From NCBI GenBank assembly GCA_020024325.1, contig JAHHTY010000068.1:1-9340 (forward strand): a stretch of 9,340 nucleotides of DNA, in the 5' to 3' direction. Under the pieces are notes generated by a model, which did no database searches, was not told where the DNA came from, and saw only the letters and a program-made list of their open reading frames with translations. The DNA comes from Negativibacillus sp. (GTDB lineage Bacteria > Bacillota > Clostridia > Oscillospirales > Ruminococcaceae). Below, piece by piece: positions 1-6,496 of the stretch. The translations under genes were made by a program, and so were the position numbers. How positions within the stretch are numbered: the first letter of the stretch is position 1; each line of letters begins with the position of its first letter.

Positions 1-291
1 GGGGTGATTGGCTGTGTGCTCAACGATCCTCTGGCCGTTGCATATTTTGCAGACCGTTCTTTGTGCCATGGCTTTACCACCCACACAGCCGTGGAAACTA
101 GCGGCATCAGCTATGGGCAGACTCTTTGTGATGCCTTCGAAATTTGGCATCAGCCCCATAATAGCAAAGTACTTACACAAGTAGATACGAAAAAGTTTAT
201 GATGTTCTTCCTGTGCAGGGTATTAGGTGCTCAGCCGAGTCAGGCAAGCGCCTTGCTGGATCAGATTTTAGTTGGGGAGGTGTTGGCATGA
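1..291 (+). CDS. queK: Nucleoside hydrolase, C-terminal part; probable queuosine hydrolase QueK (partial, 5' end outside window)
   Basis: The reading frame is already open at base 1 and gives 96 residues before TGA at 289-291. It matches the C-terminal third of inosine/uridine-preferring nucleoside hydrolases. The NDPLAVAY stretch (bases 22-45) is the family's H/N-D-P segment, whose Asp helps hold the active-site calcium. It is followed by a T-A-V-E-T-SG....GQT strand and a K-V-L-T-Q-V-D-TKKF C-terminal element. Family members cut the N-glycosidic bond of ribonucleosides. The assignment to queuosine, giving queuine plus ribose, is inferred from the next two genes, a qrtT-like transporter and a queL-like radical SAM gene. 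Many purine/pyrimidine hydrolases have His before the Asp; here it is Asn, which fits a different leaving base but is not diagnostic. The stop overlaps the next start (ATGA), showing translational coupling. The hydrolase family is well supported, the substrate less so. Confidence 0.75.
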   Translation, partial: GVIGCVLNDPLAVAYFADRSLCHGFTTHTAVETSGISYGQTLCDAFEIWHQPHNSKVLTQVDTKKFMMFFLCRVLGAQPSQASALLDQILVGEVLA

Positions 292-857
292 AACGTATAA
301 ACCTCTCCTTGTCCCAGATGTCTTTTATTGCCCTGTGTGCTGTGCTGAATATTATTGGTTCTAATCTGGCACTGTTTTTAAAGCTTCCGATTTATTTTGA
401 TAGTTTGGGAACCGTGCTGTGTGCTATGCTATTTGGTCCGCTCTATGGCATGATTCCAGGGCTTTTAAGCGGTCTGTTGGTTGGTTTTACCACCGATATA
501 TATTCCCTGTTTTTCATTCCGGTCGCTCTGCTTATTGGTTTATTGACCGGCATAGTATATCGTTCTAAACGCCTTACTTCTTCTAAAGCACTTCTTCCGC
601 TTTGTGCTTTTTTGATTACACTTCCCGGAACACTTTTAGCGTCTTGTATCAGTGCCTTTGTTTTTGGCGGTGTAACTTCTTCCGGTTCCAGTATCTTGGT
701 TCAAATTCTGCATCAAACGGGACTGAACCTGACTGCAAGTGTGTTCTGCGTGCAATTCCTCACAGACTACATTGACCGTTTGTTAATTTTGGTGTTTGCA
801 TTATTCTTACTGAAATATCTTCCTGAATCAATTATCGGCAAACATAAGAAAGGATAG
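288..857 (+). CDS. qrtT: ECF transporter S component, probable queuosine/queuine uptake protein QrtT
   Basis: This is a 189-residue, very hydrophobic protein with about six membrane segments (roughly residues 9-31, 38-50, 53-70, 73-93, 101-127 and 164-182). The LPIYFDSLGT motif at residues 33-42, followed by an LFGPLYG turn, is typical of the riboflavin-type ECF S-component family (PF07155), to which QrtT belongs. S components bind the substrate in the membrane and work with a shared EcfT/EcfA1/EcfA2 energising module, which is not encoded here. The start is taken at ATG 288 because GGGGAGG at 274-280 lies 7 nt upstream and the codon overlaps the hydrolase stop. An in-frame ATG at 213 would run deep inside the hydrolase gene. 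The link to queuosine or queuine comes from gene context, because this family carries several different vitamins and bases. The basic tail (GKHKKG) should face the cytoplasm. Confidence 0.75.
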   Translation: MKRINLSLSQMSFIALCAVLNIIGSNLALFLKLPIYFDSLGTVLCAMLFGPLYGMIPGLLSGLLVGFTTDIYSLFFIPVALLIGLLTGIVYRSKRLTSSKALLPLCAFLITLPGTLLASCISAFVFGGVTSSGSSILVQILHQTGLNLTASVFCVQFLTDYIDRLLILVFALFLLKYLPESIIGKHKKG

Positions 858-864
858 TTTCTAG

Positions 865-1554
865 ATGGAGCGGTACAGCAAAATTACAAATAAAAATCAA
901 CGCGAGATCGTGCTTCTAAAATCCAATCCATGTGTGTGGGGTAAATGCCGCTTTTGCGACTATATCCACGACAATTCTCGTAATACTGAGGAAATGGTTT
1001 CGCTTAATCGAAACGTTTTGAGCTGTGTTACCGGGGAATTTGGTGTTTTGGAAGTGATTAACTCCGGAAGTTGCTTTGAACTACCAAGGCAAACCTTGGA
1101 GGATATTCGTCGCATTGTGCAAGAAAAGAAGATTGACCGACTTTTCTTTGAAGCTCATTGGATCTATCGCAACCGTCTGGACGAAATGCGGGAATTTTTT
1201 GGCATCCCAATCACCTTTAAAACCGGAGCGGAAACCTTTGATTACGATTTTCGTGAGAAATATTTGAATAAACACGCCGATTTTAAGGACGCTGCGGAGT
1301 TGAGCCAATATTTCGACTCGCCATGTCTGATGGTAGGTATTCAAGGACAGACCAAAGACATGATTCGATACGATATTGAATGTCTGAAAAAATACTTTAA
1401 ACTGGGCACAATCAATGTGTTTACCAATAACTCCACCGATGTAAAACGCGATGACGCGTTGGTGGAGTGGTTTATGAGGGAATATGCTTATTTACAGCAA
1501 GACCCTACAGTAGAAGTGTTGTACGAAAACACCGACTTCGGTGTAGGCGATTAA
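865..1554 (+). CDS. queL: Radical SAM protein, probable queuine lyase QueL
   Basis: This is a 229-residue protein starting at ATG 865, with AAAGGA at 849-854 as ribosome binding site and only 7 nt after the qrtT stop. Three cysteines near the N-terminus (C23, C28, C31; CVWGKCRFC) form a CX4CX2C cluster-binding motif rather than the textbook CX3CX2C. An aromatic residue precedes the last Cys, as in radical SAM enzymes. INSGSCF near residue 70 resembles a SAM-contact strand. The size and the order hydrolase - S component - radical SAM match the Clostridioides difficile salvage cluster, in which QueL cleaves queuine so that preQ1 can re-enter tRNA modification. I see no extra Fe-S cluster domain or B12 domain, so this is a minimal radical SAM barrel. 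The radical SAM call is firm; the queuine substrate rests on context. Confidence 0.75.
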   Translation: MERYSKITNKNQREIVLLKSNPCVWGKCRFCDYIHDNSRNTEEMVSLNRNVLSCVTGEFGVLEVINSGSCFELPRQTLEDIRRIVQEKKIDRLFFEAHWIYRNRLDEMREFFGIPITFKTGAETFDYDFREKYLNKHADFKDAAELSQYFDSPCLMVGIQGQTKDMIRYDIECLKKYFKLGTINVFTNNSTDVKRDDALVEWFMREYAYLQQDPTVEVLYENTDFGVGD

Positions 1555-1580
1555 AAAATAGTTGTAAAAACAGCACCACG

Positions 1581-1619
1581 AAAGAGGCAGAGGTTCCAAC
1601 TGGAACCCCTGCCTCTTTT
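1581..1619 (+). terminator. Intrinsic terminator of the queK-qrtT-queL unit
   Basis: The arms 1581-1590 (AAAGAGGCAG) and 1609-1618 are perfectly complementary. After one A/C mismatch, GGTTCC (1592-1597) pairs with GGAACC (1602-1607) around the loop AACT. The hairpin ends in a short T run at 1616-1619. It starts 27 nt after the queL stop. The A-rich 5' side means it may also work on the other strand. Confidence 0.9.
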
Positions 1620-2221
1620 AAATTATCAAAAAGAATCCTACTATACAGTCAGTAAAAAATTGCCGTATATTGCTTCAGGGCTCTCGGTAATACCCATGTA
1701 TAAGATCTACATAGATATGAAACTCTTGGAGTAAATCTAAAGACATTTCCGCTAGCAACAACTTTATGTAATCCAAAATCTTGAATATATTGATACTTGT
1801 TAGAGATAGCTGTCTGTATCCTACAGGCATGAGGTGAACAAAACGTGTATGGAATACTTCTTATATAGAACAGCACGTTAAAGCAGATTAGGTGTCACTC
1901 AGTTAAGGATAACTACATCATTTTGATAATTTATAAAACAGAAAGGCATACTATTAGTATCAAAAAATTATATGCGATTTTATTACCAGTACCGGTATAA
2001 GCGGATTGAGTTGGGAATAATTGACTGATTTCTCAAAACAGGACGCTTCTGCTTTTATAAAGAAGCGTCGTATATAGTCAAAAAAATCGAAGCGGAAGAG
2101 TTGACCTTGAAGGTATTGAATCGGAAATGGATAGAGAAAAGGATGCTGTTATAAAGAACACCAAAAATGACAGCAGAAAATACAAATTTTGGAAATCCAT
2201 CAAATGTTTTAGAAGAGAGGT
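1620..2221. other. About 600 bp with no convincing gene
   Basis: All frames here are short or repeatedly interrupted. A 75-codon open frame on the minus strand (1876-1649) has no usable ribosome binding site and a composition unlike the real genes. A plus-strand frame is open from 2061 to the TAA at 2247-2249; its first ATG is at 2127 and would give 40 residues (starting MDREKDAVIKNTKNDSRKYK), without a Shine-Dalgarno. It overlaps the tetR promoter, so it is probably a remnant or chance. A 9-bp hairpin (GACGCTTCT at 2042-2050, complement at 2061-2069, 10-nt loop) has no T tail. The stretch may be gene decay between the queuine cluster and the betaine region. Confidence 0.5.
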
Positions 2222-2250
2222 TTGCATCAACTTTGGTTATATGGTATAAT
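2222..2250 (+). promoter_or_regulatory. Promoter of the TetR-family gene
   Basis: A consensus -10 box TATAAT (2245-2250) is preceded by TG one base away (TGGTATAAT, extended -10). A weak -35 TTGCAT (2222-2227) lies 17 nt upstream. An imperfect palindrome spans the -10 box (TTGG 2233-2236 against CCAA 2254-2257, 7 of 12 pairs). It could be an autoregulatory operator, but that is weak on its own. Confidence 0.65.
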
Positions 2251-2304
2251 TAGCCAATACATCTTTTAGGATTTAATACAAAATCGAGAGGATTGTTTAA
2301 TCAA

Positions 2305-2955
2305 ATGGGAAGAATGAAATATTCCGAAACTGAGCGCATACAGATGATTGCCACATTTTTGAAAGCGACACAGCAGATCATCAATGAAGAAGGTCTGGAG
2401 CAGATCTCCATCCGAAAAGTTGCAAAGATTGCGGGCTTTAATAGTGCAACCATTTATCTCTACTTTCAAGATTTGGATGAGCTTATCACCATTGCATCTA
2501 TGGGGTATTTGGAGGAGTATTGCCGTCAGTTGGAGGCAAATACACCGAAGATATCTTCTGCATATGAAATTTACCTTTATACATGGAAGCTCTTTTGTCA
2601 ATTTGCATTCAAAAATCCTCAAATCTACTATCACCTTTTTTACAACACCCACAGCAAACCACTCAATGAAAGCGTAGCAAAATACTATCAATTGTTCCCT
2701 AATGCGCTCTCCCATTGCAGCAGCACAATTTGGGAGATGCTCCACAGCGGCAGCCTTGAAAAACGAAACTATCAGGTATTGTATCCGCTTGTGAAGGAGG
2801 GCATGATAGAGGAGGAGTCTGTCGAACTTATCAACGATCTCACTTTATGTTACTTCAGAAAAATTCTTGAGTCGGTTTGTGAAAACCCGAATCTTGACAG
2901 CGAAGAGCAAACAAAAAAGGTTTTAGACGCTGTCTGTTTTTTGCTTAAAAAGTAA
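2305..2955 (+). CDS. TetR/AcrR-family transcriptional regulator
   Basis: This 216-residue protein has an N-terminal TetR-type DNA-binding domain at about residues 9-60. The helix-turn-helix lies near residues 33-54 (QISIRKVAKIAGFNSATIYL), followed by the usual YFQDLDELI helix. The rest (about 65-216) is a helical ligand-binding and dimerisation domain too variable to name a ligand. ATG 2305 is chosen with GAGAGGA at 2286-2292; the 12-nt gap is slightly long. A TTG at 2293 would leave no spacing, and ATG 2314 leaves the GGGAAGA before it too close. The gene has its own promoter, ends at a strong hairpin, and sits immediately upstream of grdI. The 18-bp palindrome just past the grdI -10 box is where a TetR repressor would be expected to bind, so local control of grdIH and the BCCT gene is a reasonable inference. 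TetR proteins usually repress and are released by a small molecule. Confidence 0.88.
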   Translation: MGRMKYSETERIQMIATFLKATQQIINEEGLEQISIRKVAKIAGFNSATIYLYFQDLDELITIASMGYLEEYCRQLEANTPKISSAYEIYLYTWKLFCQFAFKNPQIYYHLFYNTHSKPLNESVAKYYQLFPNALSHCSSTIWEMLHSGSLEKRNYQVLYPLVKEGMIEEESVELINDLTLCYFRKILESVCENPNLDSEEQTKKVLDAVCFLLKK

Positions 2956-2967
2956 TGCCCAAAATGT

Positions 2968-3019
2968 ACAATATATAAAATGAGCCTCGGTTTTTACCGA
3001 GGCTCATTTTATATATTGT
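2968..3019. terminator. Perfect 23-bp bidirectional hairpin terminator after tetR
   Basis: Bases 2968-2990 are exactly complementary to 2997-3019, with a six-base loop (TTTTTA). The core is GC-rich (GAGCCTCGG / CCGAGGCTC) and the base is A/T only, so on either strand the strong stem is followed by a U-rich run. It starts 12 nt after the tetR stop and insulates tetR from the grdI promoter. Confidence 0.92.
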
Positions 3020-3070
3020 CTATTCTGTTTGCCAATAATTGTATATAAGGTAGAATCCATTGAAATTATA

Positions 3071-3099
3071 TTGACAAATCGCGATTAGTTTTATATTAT
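3071..3099 (+). promoter_or_regulatory. Sigma-A type promoter of grdIH
   Basis: A consensus -35 TTGACA (3071-3076) and a -10 TATTAT (3094-3099) are separated by the ideal 17 nt. Transcription would start near 3106, giving a leader of almost 100 nt before the grdI start at 3203. A second TATAAT at 3105-3110 is too far from the -35 box to be preferred. Confidence 0.8.
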
Positions 3100-3103
3100 C
3101 ATA

Positions 3104-3121
3104 TTATAATCATGATTATAA
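3104..3121. promoter_or_regulatory. Perfect 18-bp palindrome, candidate operator for grdIH
   Basis: TTATAATCATGATTATAA is fully self-complementary and lies across the predicted transcription start, directly after the -10 box. That is the usual position for a TetR-type repressor. Its half-site core CATGATTAT recurs twice upstream of the BCCT gene (8147-8159 and 8190-8202) and I found it nowhere else in the window. That the bound protein is the adjacent TetR regulator is an inference. Confidence 0.65.
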
Positions 3122-3202
3122 AATAATGTGTATAGAAACTTTTTATTATGTGCAATTATTTTATGAAATAACATATATAAAAAAGAAAGGGGTCATTTCC
3201 AT

Positions 3203-4531
3203 ATGAAACTGAAAATTGGAAATCTGCATGTCAAAGACGTTCTTTTTGGAGAGCAGGATCGCTTTGAAAAAGGCATTCTGACCATTAACAAAGAGGCAGC
3301 CCTTCGCTATCTGCGTGAATGTGACGATCACATTACCGAACTTGATCTTGTGATTGCTCGTCCAGGCGATGATACAAGGATTGTACCTGTCATCGAAACC
3401 ATCGAGCCACGCTGCCGTATGGACGGACGAACCCTCTTCCCAGGCGTTACCGATTCCGTTGTTCCTGCCGGTGAGGGTGAGCTGAAGGCACTCAAGGGCT
3501 GCTGCGTTACTGTAGTAGGCAAAGAGTGGGGTTCTTTTGGGGACGGCGTGATTGATATGGGTGGCGAAGGTGCAAAACACACCTACTGGTCCAAACTTAT
3601 CAATATCTGCATGGTTGGAGATACCGATGAAGAATTTGAACGCCATGAGCAGCAAAAATGCAACCATGCTCTGCGTTGGGCAGGTCACAGATTGGCAGAA
3701 TATTTAGGAAAGATTGTTGTTGACGTTCCGGCAGAGGATTGCGAAGAGTATGAATTTGACCCACTGCTCAAACGCAGCGAGGAACGTGCAAAGCTTCCAA
3801 ATGTTGCACTTGTAATGCAGCCACAATCCCAGATGGAGGCTCTTGGCTACAATGACCTGCTTTACGGATGGGATATGAACAAGTACCTCCCGACTTTTGT
3901 AAGTCCAACCGAAGTTTTTGACGGAGCCATCATTTCCGGATCATTCATGCCTTCTTCCTCCAAATGGTCCACTTATGAGATGCAAAACTTCCCAATCATT
4001 AAAGAGCTGTTTGCGGAAGACGGAAAAACCATCAACTTTGTGGGCGTTATCATGTCAATGCTCAACGTAGCACTCGAACAGAAGGAACGTGCAGCTATTA
4101 TGGTTCGCAATATTGCACTCAATCTCGGTGTTGATTATGCAATCGTGACCGAAGAAGGCTACGGCAATCCGGATACTGACTATGTTCGCTGTCAGGTAAT
4201 CCTTGAGGATGCAGGTATTCCGGTTGTAGGTATTTCCAACGAGTGTACCGGTCGTGACGGTATGTCCCAGCCTCTTGTAACACTTGATGAAAAAATGACC
4301 GCTCTCGTTTCCACCGGAAATGTATCTCAGTTGATCGAGCTTCCGGCATGCAAAACTGTAATCGGTTCTCTTGAAGCAATGAACCGTGACGGTATGTCCG
4401 GCTCCTGGGGTTATAACGAAATCCTCGGAAAATCTGCCCGTGATGACGGTTCAATCATTATGGAAGACAATAACTGGTTCTGCGGAGACCATATTTCCGG
4501 TTTCTCCGTGAAAACCATGAAAGAATATTAA
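3203..4531 (+). CDS. grdI: Betaine-type reductase component B, alpha subunit GrdI (GrdE/GrdG/GrdI family)
   Basis: This 442-residue protein is of full family length and is clearly the larger subunit of a glycine/sarcosine/betaine reductase component B. It begins MKLKIGNLHVKDV and ends near WFCGDHISGFSV. Family members form the substrate-binding component with the selenoprotein beta subunit encoded immediately downstream. In glycine- and sarcosine-specific homologues an Asn-Cys pair around residue 241-242 is cut to make a pyruvoyl group, which binds the amine as a Schiff base. Here the equivalent region (DGAIISGSFMPSSSKW, residues 240-255) has Gly-Ser-Phe and no Cys, so the chain should stay uncut. 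A quaternary amine cannot form a Schiff base, so this fits betaine and leads to GrdI rather than GrdE or GrdG. GAAAGGGG at 3185-3192 is the ribosome binding site. The reaction also needs selenoprotein GrdA and the GrdCD complex, which are not encoded here. Confidence 0.85.
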   Translation: MKLKIGNLHVKDVLFGEQDRFEKGILTINKEAALRYLRECDDHITELDLVIARPGDDTRIVPVIETIEPRCRMDGRTLFPGVTDSVVPAGEGELKALKGCCVTVVGKEWGSFGDGVIDMGGEGAKHTYWSKLINICMVGDTDEEFERHEQQKCNHALRWAGHRLAEYLGKIVVDVPAEDCEEYEFDPLLKRSEERAKLPNVALVMQPQSQMEALGYNDLLYGWDMNKYLPTFVSPTEVFDGAIISGSFMPSSSKWSTYEMQNFPIIKELFAEDGKTINFVGVIMSMLNVALEQKERAAIMVRNIALNLGVDYAIVTEEGYGNPDTDYVRCQVILEDAGIPVVGISNECTGRDGMSQPLVTLDEKMTALVSTGNVSQLIELPACKTVIGSLEAMNRDGMSGSWGYNEILGKSARDDGSIIMEDNNWFCGDHISGFSVKTMKEY

Positions 4532-4547
4532 AGGAGGAAGCACACAG

Positions 4548-5864
4548 ATGAAACGTGTTATTTGCTACATCAACCAATTTTTCGGCGGCATCGGCGGTGA
4601 AGAAAAAGCAGATCAGGAACCGTATATTGTAGAAGGCTGTGTTGGTTCCAGTACAGCAATCAACGCTGCATTAAAAGATGCACAGGTTACCCACACCATT
4701 ATTTGCGGTGATAACTTCATGGGCTCTCACACAGAAGAAGCAACCAAACGCATCATTGAAATGCTTAAAGACAAGGAAGCTGACTTCTTTGTTGCAGGTC
4801 CTGCATTCCAGGCTGGACGCTATGGCGTTGCTTGTGGTAATATCTGTAAAGCAGTATCTCAGCAGATGCACATTCCTGTTGTTACCTCCATGAATGTGGA
4901 AAACCCAGGCGTTGAGATGTTCAAAAAAGATGTCATCATCTTCAAAGGAGGAAACGGTGCTGTAAAAATGCGCGAAGACGTTCAGCTGATGATGAATTAT
5001 GTTAATAAAATTCTTGCTGGTGGCAAATCTGAGGGTGCAGAGGAAGAAGGATACTTTGTTCGCGGATGCCGACATGAATATTTCCTCGAGGACAAACGCG
5101 AAAACACCGCTGCTTACCGTGGTGTTCAGATGCTCATTAACAAGATTTACGGCAAGCCGTTTACAACAGAGCTCCCAATTCCGAAAAAAGAGCTTGTTCC
5201 GATTGCAGAGCCTGTTGCAGATCTGAGCAAAGCAAACATCGCTCTGGTTACAACTGGCGGTATTGTTCCGGTAGACAACCCAGACCGCATCCAGTCTGCT
5301 TCTGCTACACGCTGGGGCAAATATGACATTAGCGGAATGGAGCGTCTGGAAGGCGGCGTATTCAAAACAATCCATGCCGGCTTTGACCCTGCTGCTGCAA
5401 ATGCAGATCCAAACGTTATTGTTCCTGTTGATGCAATGCGTGCATACGAAAAGGAAGGCGTAATCGGAAAGCTTCATAACTACTTCTATTCTACTGTTGG
5501 TACCGGTACAACAGAGGCAGAAGCTCACCGTATGGCAGAGGAAATGCTTCCTTTCTTCAAAGAGGATAATGTAACCGCAATTATTATGGGCTCTACCTGA
5601 GGCACCTGCACACGTTGCGGCGCAACGATGGTAAAAGTATTTGAAAAAGCAGGTTATCCGGTCGTACATATGTGCAACCTTGTCCCTGTTTCTGTTACTG
5701 TTGGTGCAAACAGAATTGTACCAACTATCTCCATCCCATATCCTCTTGGTGATCCAAACACTCCTGTGGAAGAACAGTGGAAACTGCGTTACCGCAGAGT
5801 GGGCGATGCACTCAAAGCACTCGCTACCCCAATTACAGAGCAGACAGTGTTTAAAGTAAAATAA
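4548..5864 (+). CDS. grdH: Betaine-type reductase component B, selenocysteine-containing beta subunit GrdH (UGA read through at 5598-5600)
   Basis: This is one gene of 438 residues in which the in-frame TGA at 5598-5600 encodes selenocysteine 351. The sequence runs MGST-U-GTCTRCGATMVKVF, giving the U-x-x-C-x-x-C site of GrdB/GrdF/GrdH (U351, C354, C357). The frame then continues for 87 conserved-looking residues to TAA at 5862-5864. The N-terminus (INQFFGGIGGEEKAD, residues 8-22) is characteristic of the family. The subunit activates the substrate C-N bond and passes the carboxymethyl group to the selenocysteine of GrdA. AAGGAGG at 4531-4537 precedes ATG 4548, and only 16 nt separate it from grdI, so the two form an operon. 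A SECIS-like hairpin follows the UGA. The choice of GrdH over GrdB or GrdF rests on grdI lacking the pyruvoyl site and on the nearby BCCT transporter. Automatic annotation would split this into a 350-residue protein and a false gene starting at 5628. Confidence 0.9.
5598..5632 (+). promoter_or_regulatory. Selenocysteine UGA codon with downstream SECIS-like hairpin
   Basis: CGTTGC (5613-5618) pairs perfectly with GCAACG (5622-5627) around the loop GGC. An outer ACC (5604-5606) can pair with GGT (5630-5632). The apical loop starts 19 nt after the UGA and begins with GG, which fits the distance and loop guanine known for bacterial SECIS elements recognised by SelB. The hairpin is also coding sequence. 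It implies a host with selA, selB, selC and selD. Confidence 0.85.
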
Positions 5865-5990
5865 AATAGAGTGATTTCAATCAGCAAGATGCCTTTCATT
5901 TCAACTTTTTCTTTCCATAACTATGAAACCCTTATCAAATAAAAGCTGATACTTTTGAAATTACTCACTCAATGAATTCTTGTAACGTAC
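5865..5990 (+). promoter_or_regulatory. Structured grdH 3' UTR with a segment complementary to the BCCT leader
   Basis: Between the grdH stop and its terminator lies an interrupted inverted repeat. Arm 5869-5885 (GAGTGATTTCAATCAGC) is complementary to 5945-5970, with bulges of 4 and 5 nt on the right arm only, enclosing a 59-nt loop. Within the loop, 5892-5916 matches plus-strand 8087-8112 in 25 of 26 positions (one extra T there). As the BCCT gene is on the minus strand, the grdH 3' UTR RNA is complementary to the BCCT leader RNA. A regulatory role is hypothetical. The matching segment is pyrimidine-rich, but its core CATTTCAAC is not repetitive. Confidence 0.4.
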
Positions 5991-6029
5991 AAAAAGGCAC
6001 TCTCCCAAAAAAGGAGAGTGTCTTTTTTT
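5991..6029 (+). terminator. Intrinsic terminator of grdIH
   Basis: CACTCTCC (5998-6005) pairs with GGAGAGTG (6013-6020) around the loop CAAAAAA. The stem extends through one G-T pair into A5-GG against TCTTTTT, and it is followed by a T run (6023-6029). It lies about 125 nt after the grdH stop. Confidence 0.92.
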
Positions 6030-6496
6030 ATAATAACATCACATGTAAAAAAGGGGAAATATCCTTAAAATTACAGCATGATGCGCAAAATGCAGCAACC
6101 GTAAATCTTCCAAAGAGTTTATCTGCTCAGTAACTTTAAATAGCAGCAGACTTCTTATTCACAACCCTGTTGAACAAGTGGTGATAAGCGCTTATCTCTT
6201 CTTATTGCCCTCTACTCAGAGGTTTTATTTTTTGCTTACTGATTATTGATTGATATATTTCCGTGTCACTGTTTTGTATTTCTCTGCGGTATCAATATAA
6301 TGTTTTCTCTGGAGCTTCCATGTATTTTTTGTCTGTGGTAATTGCCTCTCTAACTGCGATGTGGTAAACTGTTTATCTCTTTCATGGCAAGACTTCCTGT
6401 TTTTAGTTGTGTGGTCACCTAAACTGCTTTCTTTTTATTATAAGTATATTGATACCCTCTGGTTTAACTGGGGATTATCATGCGATTGATGCCGAT
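6030..6496. other. About 470 bp between convergent grdH and BCCT genes, no clear gene
   Basis: I see no gene with a start and ribosome binding site. The minus strand is open from 6434 to a TAA at 6245-6243, 63 codons without ATG, GTG or TTG near its 5' end. It reads as a lysine/threonine/glutamine-rich peptide (for example TTSQLERQLPQTKNTWKLQR), and it may be the tail of a lost gene. A perfect 14-bp palindrome GATAAGCGCTTATC lies at 6183-6196. A weak hairpin CCTCT/AGAGG (6209-6222) followed by a T-rich run could act as a back-up terminator on the plus strand. Confidence 0.45.

Noticed and set aside
213..857. Longer start for the S component at ATG 213
   Set aside because: This would add 25 hydrophilic residues inside the hydrolase gene; ATG 288 has a strong Shine-Dalgarno and a coupled stop-start overlap.
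2266..2745. 159-codon minus-strand frame opposite the TetR gene
   Set aside because: The plus strand gives a convincing TetR helix-turn-helix protein with promoter and terminator; the minus frame has no recognisable domain.
3161..3688. 175-codon minus-strand frame opposite the start of grdI
   Set aside because: It is a shadow of the clearly recognised GrdI N-terminus, with no ribosome binding site of its own.
4671..5669. 332-codon open frame on the minus strand opposite grdH
   Set aside because: It is a shadow of grdH, cysteine- and asparagine-rich in a way typical of antisense reading, and crosses the end of a well-identified family protein.
5628..5864. Separate 78-residue gene starting at ATG 5628
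   Set aside because: It is the C-terminal end of GrdH after the selenocysteine UGA; no ribosome binding site is present and the frame is continuous with the upstream part.
6183..6196. Perfect 14-bp palindrome GATAAGCGCTTATC as an operator
   Set aside because: No promoter or gene start is nearby and no second copy was seen, so a regulatory call is not supported.
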